Below the pieces are notes generated by a model that ran no database searches, was not told the origin of the DNA, and worked only from the letters and a program-made list of their open reading frames with translations. From JAKQDH01 sp029558835 (GTDB lineage: Bacteria; Planctomycetota; Phycisphaerae; UBA1845): DNA of 31,228 nucleotides. Location of the stretch: NCBI GenBank assembly GCA_035356615.1, contig DAOQSN010000048.1:1-31228 (forward strand), in the 5' to 3' direction. Positions within the stretch are counted from its first letter, which is position 1. Each line of letters starts with the position of its first letter. The position numbers and the translations under genes are program-made. Positions 21,947 through 29,297 of the stretch are shown here, in pieces.

Positions 21947-24268
21947 TCAACTCGGCCCCACGAACCGGGCCGCGAAGGCTGTGTAGTCCGCGGCGTCCAC
22001 GTCGCCGTCGTAGTGCAGGTCGAAGAGGTTCTTGCACTCCGGGCCCGGCGGCGTGAAGCCTTCGTCGGTCGTGGCCCCGCTGTAGCAGTTCTGGAAACGG
22101 GCGAAGTCCGCCAGGTCCACGTCGGAATCGTCATTCGCGTCGGCGAATACCGGAATCGGAATCTCCCACGTCCCCCGCCCCAGCGTCCCGACCACCAGCC
22201 GGTTGAACGCCGGCTGGAACACCAGGTCCACCGCCGGCGAGTTGGGCAGGTTGGTCCCCAGCAGGCGCCACCCGCCTTCACCCGTGAACGAAACGTACAC
22301 ACCGTTGTCCGTACCCAGCACCACCACCGGGAAAGTCCCCGCCCGATGCACCGCCACTGCGTTCGCCGGAATGTCCGGCAGGTTGTCGTCGATCGTCGTC
22401 CAGTCGGTGCCGCCGTTGCTCGACTTGCGCACCTGATCGACGCCGAAGTTCGACACCGCCAGGTAGACCGTGTCGATGGACGCCGGATCGACCGCCAATT
22501 CCCGCGTGATCCGCGGCCAGCCCGGATTGCCCGTCAGCCGCACGAACCAGCTCACGCCGGTGTTGAAGCTGACCAGCACCCGCCCGTCGTTGGTGGCCGC
22601 ATACAGCCGCCGATAGTCCGACGGTGCCACCACGAGACACCGCACGGCCGCCGGTGCCCCGCCGGTCAGGTCGTTGCTGATGGCCGTCCAGTTGACCCCG
22701 CTGTTGAGGCTCCGCCAGATGCGATGCGTCGCGTACAGCACCGACGTGCTGTTGTCGGCCCGGTTGTAGATGACCGGGGGCATGAAGCAGTTGCGATCCC
22801 CGCCGGCAATGTCACCGCCGACGTAGGCGAACGACCCTCCCCCGTTGGAGGAACGATACAGGTTGCCGGTGCCCTGGTACTCCCCGAACATGTTGTTGGG
22901 CGTGAGCGGATGCAGGGCGGTGCAACCGCCGTCGCCGCCCATGCGGTTCGACCACTCCAGTCCGCCATCACGCCGACACGTGCCATTGTCCTGAAAACCC
23001 GCCAGCACGAACGTGCGATTCGTCGGGTGCAAGGAGAGCCCGGCGTAATGCTGGATCACACCGAGCCCGTCGTTGCGGGCGAACCACTCCTCCCCGTTGT
23101 CGCTGGTGACGTGCATGCCACCGTCGTTGGCGCACACCAGGCGATGCGCCGCGTCATACGCAAACCCGTGGATGTCCACGTGCCCCGGCGTCCGGTTGCT
23201 CCAGGACGCTCCGCCGTCCGTGCTGCGCAGCAGGTCCACGCCGCCGACGAAGACCGTGTCCGCCTGGAGCGGATCCACGATGGCTACCGACAGGTACCAC
23301 CCGTACGTGGCCTGGAAGTTGGCGGCTCCCGTCCCCGCCCAGTTCGTCCCCCCGTCGTCCGAGCGCAAGACATCGATCAATTCGGCCCCGCCGCCAAAGG
23401 CGTCCGACGGACGCGTGTAGATGGCGTACAGCCGCTGGGGATTGCTGGGTGCAATCGCCAGCGAAATCCGCCCCACGTTGGTCGGCAGACCGTTGGTGAG
23501 TTCCGCCCACGAGTCGCCGCCGTCCGTCGATTTGTAGATGCCGTTCTCCTCGCGTCCGAAGACGTCACCCAACGCCGCATACACGATGCTCGGGTTCACC
23601 GGGTCCAGCACGAGGTCCGCGGCCGGCGTCGCCGGGATGCCGTTGGTCAGGTGCGACCAGGTCACGCCCCCGTCGGTCGAGCGGAACACGCCCACCGGCC
23701 CGTCCGCGCCCGGGTGGTTCTTCGCGGCATTCCGCGTCGGGTAGAAGCCGCCCGCGTGCGTGACGGCCGCGAAGAGTACCTGCGGATTCGTCGGCGATAT
23801 CTGCAGTCGCGAAAACGTCCGCCCGCCGAACGTCTCCCCCGCCAGAATCGTCCACGACTCACCCCCATCGGTCGTCTTGTACACGCCCAGCCCGTACAGG
23901 CAGTGATTGGCGAAGTTCGCCTCGCCGGTGCCGGCGTACACGATGTTGTCGTTCGTCGGGTCGATGGCCATCGCCCCGATGGCGGCCGCCGGCAGGTGGT
24001 CCGTGAGCGGCGCCCACGTCAGACCGCCGTCCAGCGTCCGCCACACGCCGCCGCTGGCCGCGCCGATGTACCACTTGTTGGCGTGGGTCGGGCTCGTCAC
24101 CACGGCCGAACACCGCCCCGTCCAGGGACCCGTCGAAATCGGGGCCGGCCCCAGCTCCGTCCACGTCGCCGCGGACGCCGACAGCACAACGCTGAGCAGC
24201 ACGACACCGATCGCCGGGACCCACCGCGCCGCCCCTCCCGGGCCGAAGGAAACGTGCATGCCTCTCAC
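21947..24268 (-). CDS. Exported Asp-box (BNR/sialidase-like) propeller protein with dockerin tail
   Basis: A 773-residue exported protein with a signal peptide (about 1-34, ending SASAATW). About 11 Asp-box turns of the form S/T-x-D-G-G-x-x-W run along the body (KTTDGGESW, RSTDGGVTW, KSTDGGDSW and others), predicting one or two large beta-propellers as in sialidase-like and Vps10-like proteins. No sialidase catalytic Arg triad or RIP motif was recognised, so an enzymatic role is not claimed. The C-terminus holds two dockerin-like segments (DANDDSDVDLADFARF and FDLHYDGDVDAADYTAF). The GTG at 24268 is preferred over the ATG three codons later because AAGGAGG is at proper spacing only for it. 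It overlaps the upstream gene's stop as GTGA, so the two are co-translated. Confidence 0.85.
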   Translation of the reverse strand: MRGMHVSFGPGGAARWVPAIGVVLLSVVLSASAATWTELGPAPISTGPWTGRCSAVVTSPTHANKWYIGAASGGVWRTLDGGLTWAPLTDHLPAAAIGAMAIDPTNDNIVYAGTGEANFANHCLYGLGVYKTTDGGESWTILAGETFGGRTFSRLQISPTNPQVLFAAVTHAGGFYPTRNAAKNHPGADGPVGVFRSTDGGVTWSHLTNGIPATPAADLVLDPVNPSIVYAALGDVFGREENGIYKSTDGGDSWAELTNGLPTNVGRISLAIAPSNPQRLYAIYTRPSDAFGGGAELIDVLRSDDGGTNWAGTGAANFQATYGWYLSVAIVDPLQADTVFVGGVDLLRSTDGGASWSNRTPGHVDIHGFAYDAAHRLVCANDGGMHVTSDNGEEWFARNDGLGVIQHYAGLSLHPTNRTFVLAGFQDNGTCRRDGGLEWSNRMGGDGGCTALHPLTPNNMFGEYQGTGNLYRSSNGGGSFAYVGGDIAGGDRNCFMPPVIYNRADNSTSVLYATHRIWRSLNSGVNWTAISNDLTGGAPAAVRCLVVAPSDYRRLYAATNDGRVLVSFNTGVSWFVRLTGNPGWPRITRELAVDPASIDTVYLAVSNFGVDQVRKSSNGGTDWTTIDDNLPDIPANAVAVHRAGTFPVVVLGTDNGVYVSFTGEGGWRLLGTNLPNSPAVDLVFQPAFNRLVVGTLGRGTWEIPIPVFADANDDSDVDLADFARFQNCYSGATTDEGFTPPGPECKNLFDLHYDGDVDAADYTAFAARFVGPS

Positions 24269-25032
24269 GATTGCCCTCCTTCCTGGCGCGAGCCCGCGGG
24301 AACCTCAAACACCAGTTCCCCGGTGTACGTCCCCTCCTGGGCAACCTCTTTCTGGTAACGAATGATCCAGCGTCCCGGCAGCGTGATGCGGAAGTTGGCG
24401 ATGCCGGTCGCGTTGCTGGTCTGCGTATCCACCGAGCCGTCCGGCCGGATCGCCACCACAGTCGCGCCGGATTGGGCGCCGTTATCGAAGTACACCCGGA
24501 CCGGCAGATCGTCGCCCGTCAGCAGATGCACCGGCGAAAAATACGGCACCACCTCGATCTTCTGCCCGACCTTTCCCGTCAGCCCCGGGTCCCGCACGTA
24601 ATCCTGAGCACGCGGCTCACCCTCCTTGGGTCCCACGCGCAGCACCAGCTTCGTGCAGTACGGTGTGCGCTGCCACGCGTTCTTCGTGTCCTTCGCGGTG
24701 GCGGGCCCGGCCGACAGGATGATCATCGCGTAGCCCGGCTCCTTGAACGTGTAGCTCAGCTCCTTCAGCCCCGCCGCCGGCTTGTCCGGGACGATGCTCT
24801 TCTGATTGCCGGGCGTCCAGATCACCAGCCGCGAGATGTTCGCCTGGCTCCAGTCCTCGCTGTTCGGCAACGCCAACGTGAGCTTCAGCGGTTCCTCCGC
24901 CCGTGGCGCCAGGGATTGCCCGGCCAGGCCCGTGCTCAAGAAAGGCTGTTCGGCCGCCCGGACCGCCGCGCCTGCCGCCAGCGCAACTACCATCGCCATC
25001 CACAACAACTGCGTTGTTCGAGGTCGAAACAT
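24265..25032 (-). CDS. Exported DUF4198-like protein
   Basis: A 255-residue exported protein with a signal peptide (MFRPRTTQLLWMAMVVALAAGAAVRA). The body looks like two beta-sandwich domains: about 40-130, with YTFKEPGYAMIILSAGP, and about 150-245, with YFDNGAQSGATVVAIRPDGS, then a GIANFRITLPGRWIIRY motif. The second fits the DUF4198/nickel-uptake-associated (NikK-like) pattern in which a carboxypeptidase-regulatory-like sandwich ends in a Gly-x-W strand. No His-rich metal-binding N-terminus is visible, so a metal role is uncertain. The ATG at 25032 follows GAGAGGG at about ten bases; a slightly longer start at 25053 is possible. It is first in an operon with the propeller gene (4-base GTGA overlap). 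Confidence 0.65.
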   Translation of the reverse strand: MFRPRTTQLLWMAMVVALAAGAAVRAAEQPFLSTGLAGQSLAPRAEEPLKLTLALPNSEDWSQANISRLVIWTPGNQKSIVPDKPAAGLKELSYTFKEPGYAMIILSAGPATAKDTKNAWQRTPYCTKLVLRVGPKEGEPRAQDYVRDPGLTGKVGQKIEVVPYFSPVHLLTGDDLPVRVYFDNGAQSGATVVAIRPDGSVDTQTSNATGIANFRITLPGRWIIRYQKEVAQEGTYTGELVFEVPAGSRQEGGQS

Positions 25033-25549
25033 GATGTCGGACCCTCTCTTCATCAACCGGCAACAACCAGCACGAGGCAGCCAAACCGCGGCCGTCACGG
25101 AGCAGCTCCCAGCCCGCGCCGGTGGCACGTTCGCGCCCACTCAGATGAGGCCACCGACTGCGCCGCCAAGCTCGCCGAGCTCTTTCGACCGCGTGGAATG
25201 AACCACCCCACCCCCGCAGCATCCGCCGGCGATCGCCCGGTCGCCCGCGCGACCTCAGCGGGACACCCGCAGCAGAGCCCATCGAATCCCCAGTGGGCAG
25301 TGTGCCCATTCTACCATCGTCCAACCTCCCGCGTGAGTCATTTCCGGGGCCGCAAGACAGGTTCGGACCGGGCCCAACGCCCCGTCGCTGGCTCCGCGGT
25401 CCGCCCTTGGTCGCGCCTGGGCATCCGGCGATGACCCCGTGCCGGCTGAGGCCGTCGCCCCGCAGGATGCGACCCCCGGTCCGTCCCGCGTCGGCGCTGC
25501 CCTGTGGATCCACCTGCCTCCGACCCGATTTGTTGCTCACGCTCAATTA

Positions 25550-25600
25550 TTGCCGATGGCAACTCTAGTGATAGGCAAGTAATCACAAGCGCGGTATAAC
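25550..25600 (+). promoter_or_regulatory. Promoter and palindromes upstream of the MarR gene
   Basis: A candidate promoter has TAGGCA (25572-25577) and TATAAC (25595-25600) 17 bases apart. Two inverted repeats sit on or beside it: TTGCC-GAT-GGCAA (25550-25562) and GTGAT-N9-ATCAC (25568-25586), the second covering the -35 box. MarR proteins usually bind such palindromes and repress their own gene. The decamer CAATTATTGC (25544-25553) recurs upstream of the next gene. Confidence 0.5.
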
Positions 25601-25668
25601 AATCGGCGTGCAGGAGACTACTGCCCGGCCGGCACCAGCGTTTCCAGCGACACAAGAGGCGGCCAGCC

Positions 25669-26145
25669 ATGCCCAATAAGCCGGATTCAGCCGAAATGGA
25701 ATCCATGGCGAAGGAGATTTTCGACCTAGCCAAGCTGGTCTACGCGCTCCGCTCCCAGCGCGCTGCGGACCAGAACGAGCTGACGGAGACCGAGTTCCTC
25801 ACGCTTGACGCGCTGGTCCGCGAGCAGCCGTTGACCATCGGCGAGCTGCAACACCGCGTGGGGGTGGTTCCGGCGCAGATGTCCCGCATCGTCCGCGCTC
25901 TGGAAACCGCTCGTGGCAAAGGCTTCCTCGAGTGCACGATCAACGCCGAGGATCGCCGTCGCGTGGATGTTTCCATAACTCCTTCTGGAATGGAAGCTTA
26001 CGAGCAGTACCGGGCGCTGCGGCTGGCTTCGACGCGGGCGATCCTGGCCGGCCTGACCCTTGACGACCGCCGGCACTTCATGCGCATCCTCCGCCTCATC
26101 CGCACGCACATGTCCAAACTGGCCGCCAAGCCGGGCGGCGCCTGA
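25669..26145 (+). CDS. MarR-family transcriptional regulator
   Basis: A 158-residue DNA-binding protein with the MarR winged-helix layout: an N-terminal dimer helix (about 5-35), the core TEFLTLDALVREQPLTIGEL (about 42-61), a recognition-helix region (VGVVPAQMSRIVRALE), the wing with the conserved DRRRVDVSITPSG, and C-terminal dimer helices. MarR proteins repress nearby genes and are released by small ligands or oxidation; no Cys is placed so as to suggest oxidation sensing. A purine-rich AAGAGG precedes the ATG. It is divergent from the DUF4198/propeller operon and codirectional with the repeat-protein gene, whose promoter also has palindromes. Both are candidate targets. Confidence 0.85.
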   Translation: MPNKPDSAEMESMAKEIFDLAKLVYALRSQRAADQNELTETEFLTLDALVREQPLTIGELQHRVGVVPAQMSRIVRALETARGKGFLECTINAEDRRRVDVSITPSGMEAYEQYRALRLASTRAILAGLTLDDRRHFMRILRLIRTHMSKLAAKPGGA

Positions 26146-26210
26146 CGGCCGCCCCCTCGGCCGCCAGCGCGTCAACAGCGGTTCTCTGGCAGGGTCGAAT
26201 TCCAAAGATG

Positions 26211-26258
26211 CAATTATTGCAGTGTGTGTTTTCCGGAAAAATACTTAGCGCGTGCTAA
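26211..26258 (+). promoter_or_regulatory. Palindromic operator-like region before the repeat-protein gene
   Basis: Contains CAATTATTGC (26211-26220, shared with the MarR promoter), the 12-base perfect palindrome TTTTCCGGAAAA (26229-26240) and TTAGC-GCGT-GCTAA (26245-26258). A weak promoter, TTGCAG then AATACT 17 bases on, overlaps them. Regulation by the upstream MarR protein is an inference from position and the shared decamer. Confidence 0.45.
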
Positions 26259-26420
26259 CTATTGCACCGTAGCGCATGTCCACTATGGCGATGGGCGGGA
26301 CAAGCCCGTCAGGCCGACAGCCGTCGGGGCGATCCGGTGGTCGGCGAGCGGCTGGGGCCTTCAGAACGAACTCTCGGGCGGCACGGTGTGCCGGTCAGCG
26401 CTTCGGAAAGGAGACCTACG

Positions 26421-27251
26421 ATGAAACGGGCACGCAGCAAGGCAGCGGTTGCAGCAGTGGTGATGGGTTCCGCGGTTCTGGCGGCCACGGCGCGGGAGGC
26501 GTCGGCCGGTATCTGGTGCGACAGCCCGCGGAGCGTGGCGGTCTACACGACGAGCCGGCCGTCGTGCGCTTCGGTCGGCGTCTCGTTCGGCTCGGGTGGG
26601 TTTGCGATCGGGGGCGGCTATACGCGCTATGCTCCGAGGTACTACGTGTCGACTCCGGCGTGCACGAGCGTGACTTATGTCCGGCCGGCGCCGACTGTTG
26701 CGTACGGCGGCATCTCGTACGCCCTGCCGGCAGCGACCTACACGGCCGGGTACGTGAGCCCGGGGTACTCCACGCCGAGCGTCGTGTACACGACACCGAG
26801 GTACAGTGCGGTGACGGTGCGGCCGGCACCATCCGTCACGGTGGTGGGTGGGACGACGCCGTACGTGGAGCCGATCCGCTACAGCGAGCCGGTGTATACG
26901 CCGCCGACACGGTACATCGAGCCGGTCCGCTACACCCCGCCCGTGAGCTACGTGGAGCCAGTGCGGTACGTGGAGCCCGTGCGGTACGTGGAGCCCGTGC
27001 GGTACGTGGAACCGGTCAGGTACGTGGAACCGGTCAGGTACGTGGCACCGGTGCGGTACGTGGAGCCGGTGCGGACGTGCACACCGCTGGTGGTGCGTGG
27101 AGCCTACACGCGGCCGGTGTACAGCGTGGAGCGTTACTGCCCGGTTCAGCGGCCTGCGAGCGTCGGCATCTCGGTGGGGTGGGGTCGGTCCGGGCATGAC
27201 CACGACCGTGGGCACCGACACGGTGGAGTACACGTGCGGGTGCGGCGTTAG
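26421..27251 (+). CDS. Exported protein with YVEPVR hexapeptide repeats
   Basis: A 276-residue exported protein with a signal peptide (about 1-29, ending EASAG). The body is low in complexity and rich in Tyr, Val, Pro, Thr and Ser. About 176-218 holds a run of seven or eight hexapeptides YVEPVR, encoded by an 18-base tandem repeat at about 26947-27073 with small variants (YVAPVR, YIEPVR). The C-terminus is rich in His, Asp and Arg (GHDHDRGHRHGG). There are a few Cys but no known domain. The Tyr/Pro-rich repeats suggest an extended surface or wall protein; the His-rich end could bind metal. AAGGAG seven bases upstream supports the start at 26421. Confidence 0.75.
   Translation: MKRARSKAAVAAVVMGSAVLAATAREASAGIWCDSPRSVAVYTTSRPSCASVGVSFGSGGFAIGGGYTRYAPRYYVSTPACTSVTYVRPAPTVAYGGISYALPAATYTAGYVSPGYSTPSVVYTTPRYSAVTVRPAPSVTVVGGTTPYVEPIRYSEPVYTPPTRYIEPVRYTPPVSYVEPVRYVEPVRYVEPVRYVEPVRYVEPVRYVAPVRYVEPVRTCTPLVVRGAYTRPVYSVERYCPVQRPASVGISVGWGRSGHDHDRGHRHGGVHVRVRR
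26947..27073 (+). repeat. 18-bp tandem repeat encoding YVEPVR
   Basis: About seven copies of an 18-base unit close to TACGTGGAGCCCGTGCGG, in frame inside the exported protein gene. Neighbouring copies differ at synonymous and a few other sites, so the array is not brand new. Copy number may vary between strains by slippage. Confidence 0.8.
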
Positions 27252-27337
27252 AGTCGGAGCGGGCAGACTTGCCCGCGAGAGAAACGAACCTTGAATCATC
27301 CCCTCCTCTGCGGGTTGTGCCGCGGGGGCGCAACAAG

Positions 27338-27376
27338 AAGACCGGCCGGCGTAGTCGTGGCTCGCCGGCCGGTCTT
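27338..27376. terminator. Bidirectional terminator between the repeat-protein gene and rpmB
   Basis: A perfect 14-bp stem (AAGACCGGCCGGCG / CGCCGGCCGGTCTT) with an 11-base loop lies between the convergent genes ending at 27251 and 27411. Read on the minus strand it is followed by CTTGTTG, which is T-rich. On the plus strand the T run is weaker. It most likely ends rpmB transcription and may serve both genes. Confidence 0.7.
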
Positions 27377-27410
27377 GTGCATTCGATTGGCGCTGCTGAG
27401 CGTGGGAACG

Positions 27411-27677
27411 CTACGTTGTCGCCACCGGCTCCGGCTTCCAGTCGCGCTTGGGCGGCTTCGTAATGAGCCCCAGCCGCATGGCCTTCGCGGACACCTTGAT
27501 GCGGCAGACCTTGCCTTCGATCACCGCGCGCACGCGTTGTATGTTCGGCTTGAACTTGCGTTTCGTAACCCCGGTGGTCTTCTTGCCGACACCGCCGAGG
27601 TACTTAGCGCGTCCACGCCGGGCGATCTGATTGCCGGCCCGCGTCCGCTTGCCCGTGAAATAGCACTCCCGCGACAT
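27411..27677 (-). CDS. rpmB: 50S ribosomal protein L28
   Basis: An 88-residue basic protein recognised as L28: the start SRECYFTGKRTRAGNQ, the middle TGVTKRKFKPNIQRVR and the end VSAKAMRLGLI follow the family pattern. Two classical zinc-binding Cys pairs are absent (only one Cys near the N-terminus and one at VCRIKVS), which fits a zinc-free form. L28 binds the large subunit near the exit-site tRNA region. It stands alone here rather than beside rpmG. GAGGTGA upstream of ATG 27677 supports the start. Confidence 0.95.
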   Translation of the reverse strand: MSRECYFTGKRTRAGNQIARRGRAKYLGGVGKKTTGVTKRKFKPNIQRVRAVIEGKVCRIKVSAKAMRLGLITKPPKRDWKPEPVATT

Positions 27678-27731
27678 ACGCTCACCTCACCGCCACAAAC
27701 CAAAAGCCTGTCATCCGCCGAAAGACGGGCT

Positions 27732-27759
27732 AGTATAACCTACCGGCCGAGGCTTGCAA
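27732..27759 (-). promoter_or_regulatory. Promoter of rpmB
   Basis: On the minus strand, TTGCAA (27754-27759) and TATACT (27732-27737) are 16 bases apart, close to the sigma-70 consensus. The start of transcription would lie near 27725, about 45 bases before the ATG at 27677. This is the best housekeeping-type promoter seen in the window. Confidence 0.6.
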
Positions 27760-27908
27760 CCGCCGCCTCCGAGCCGGCGTGGGGGTCCAGGACGACCCCG
27801 ATTAGCAGACCGGCGAGCCGAGGGGGCCCCCCGGCGTGGGTATTCAGTCGAACACCGCGTCGAGGCTGCAATGCCGGCCGTGCCGCCACGTTGTGCAGTA
27901 GGGACCCT

Positions 27909-28496
27909 ATGAGCAGCCCCGCAGACCTGCCGTCGATGATTCGCCGGGCCCAACGGCTCGAACCGGAGGCGTTCGAGTGGCTCGTCGATGCGTATTCGGC
28001 AAGGCTGTATGGATTCCTGTGGCGACTGACGGGAAACCGCGCTGAGGCGGAGGACTTGGTGCAAGAGGTGTTTGTCAGGGTCGTGCGTGCGATTGGCGGC
28101 TACCAGGAGGACGGGCGGTTTGATGCCTGGCTGTTCAGGATTGCGGCCAATCTGGCCCGAGACCGCATTCGGCGGCTGCACCGAGGACGGGAAGCCGCGT
28201 TTGTGGACGAGGAAGAGGGCGAGGAACCGGTTGAGGTTTCGCGGGAGCGGGCAGCGACCGAGGTGGTGCATGCCGATCCGTCGGCCGCGCTCGAGCTCGG
28301 CGAGGACATGGAACGGCTGGAGCGTGCCTTGACGACGCTGCCGTCGGCGGAGCGGCAGGTGATCCTGTTGCGGCATTACGGGAACATGAGTTTCGCGGAG
28401 GTGGCGGAGGCGATGGGCACGCCGCTGGGAACGGCGTTGGCACGTGCCCATCGGGGGCTGCGGAAGCTGCGGAGCGTGATGGAGTCGGAAGCGTGA
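27909..28496 (+). CDS. ECF RNA polymerase sigma factor (RpoE-like)
   Basis: A 195-residue sigma factor. Region 2 (about 20-90): AFEWLVDAYSARLYGFLWRL, then NRAEAEDLVQEVFVRVVRAI and FDAWLFRIAANLARDRIRR, the standard -10 recognition and core-binding pattern. Region 4 (about 140-190): LPSAERQVILLRHYGNMSF, then EVAEAMGTPLGTALARAHRG, a helix-turn-helix for the -35 box. No region 1 or 3, as in all ECF factors. The ATG at 27909 has AGGGA shortly upstream; longer frames upstream overlap non-coding sequence. The stop overlaps the start of the next gene as GTGA, so sigma and anti-sigma-like protein are made together. Confidence 0.9.
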   Translation: MSSPADLPSMIRRAQRLEPEAFEWLVDAYSARLYGFLWRLTGNRAEAEDLVQEVFVRVVRAIGGYQEDGRFDAWLFRIAANLARDRIRRLHRGREAAFVDEEEGEEPVEVSRERAATEVVHADPSAALELGEDMERLERALTTLPSAERQVILLRHYGNMSFAEVAEAMGTPLGTALARAHRGLRKLRSVMESEA

Positions 28497-29092
28497 ACCC
28501 GCAGGAGCGACAACTACTGCAGCGAATCGAGGAAGACGAGCGCTGGCTGGCGGGGGTCTGGCGTGAGGCGTTGCCGGCTCCGGACCTTTCGAGCGTCAAG
28601 CACGCAGTGCGGGCGGCCGTGGCGGAAGAGTGGCTGGAGCGCGGGCTGCGTGACGAGGTGCCGACCGGTCTGGCAGGGCGCGTCAAGCGGCAGGTGCGGG
28701 CGGAGTTGTGGCAGTTGCGGGCGGAGGCGGCCGGGCGGGAGACGGAGTCGGCGGCCGGGCCGCGTCGGCGACGTATGAATAGGCCGCGGCTGTGGCTGTA
28801 CCGAGTCGGCGGGGGATTGGCGGCAGCGGCGGCCGTCGCGCTGGCGTTCGTCACGTTGCAGCAGCCGGGGAGCGGGGCGGCGCCGTTTTCTTACGTTGAC
28901 GCGTTCGACCTGTATGAGGCCGACAGCGTGCTGACGACCGAGGTGAGCTCGATCGAGCAGGACCTGCTGGATTTGGAATATGCCCAGCTTGGCTTTCGCC
29001 TCGACGTGTTCGATGCCGGCATGTTTGACGAGCTGCGTGAGGCGATCGACGCGTTGACGGGAGAGCTGCCGGGCGCGGAAGGGCGTTCGTAG
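28493..29092 (+). CDS. Membrane protein, probable anti-sigma factor
   Basis: A 199-residue protein starting at GTG 28493, overlapping the sigma stop. The N-terminal 95 residues are cytoplasmic, charged and helical (LQRIEEDERWLAGVWREALP). One transmembrane helix at about 103-122 (LYRVGGGLAAAAAVALAFVT) follows, then an acidic extracytoplasmic tail (about 130-199) ending in helices. This topology and the gene position are those of a membrane anti-sigma factor that holds the ECF factor until a signal arrives. There is no HxxxCxxC zinc motif, so it is not a zinc-containing type. The role is inferred, not seen in a catalytic motif. Confidence 0.7.
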   Translation: MNPQERQLLQRIEEDERWLAGVWREALPAPDLSSVKHAVRAAVAEEWLERGLRDEVPTGLAGRVKRQVRAELWQLRAEAAGRETESAAGPRRRRMNRPRLWLYRVGGGLAAAAAVALAFVTLQQPGSGAAPFSYVDAFDLYEADSVLTTEVSSIEQDLLDLEYAQLGFRLDVFDAGMFDELREAIDALTGELPGAEGRS

Positions 29093-29176
29093 CGGCAGCG
29101 CGCGGTGATGCGGCGTGTGCCAGTGGCGGGCGGGCAGGTTTGTGCACCAGGGGAGTGTCTTCGCTTCCGCAGCCCT

Positions 29177-29208
29177 CACCCCTGCCCCTCTGTGGGGGGC
29201 GAGGGGTG
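29177..29208. repeat. REP-like palindrome between anti-sigma and next gene
   Basis: CACCCCT (29177-29183) and AGGGGTG (29202-29208) pair as a 7-bp stem. Inside, GCCCC and GGGG-GC form an imperfect inner stem. There is no T tract. It lies in the 205-base gap before the third gene of the unit, so it may stabilise or attenuate the message. Confidence 0.4.
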
Positions 29209-29297
29209 CAGACGCCGCAAGGCCGGAGTTGGCCACGGCGGATGAGGGTGTGGAAACCGCGCTGAAAACCGACAAGCGAAACGGGAGCAGGACGACG

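Noticed and set aside
22013..24358. A 781-codon open frame on the plus strand opposite the Asp-box propeller gene
   Set aside because: Its translation is Arg/Val/His-rich without any domain. The minus-strand frame has a signal peptide, Asp boxes and a dockerin tail. High GC keeps the antisense frame free of stops.
26947..27073. CRISPR-like array
   Set aside because: The 18-base repeats are directly adjacent without spacers and encode YVEPVR in frame, so this is a coding repeat.
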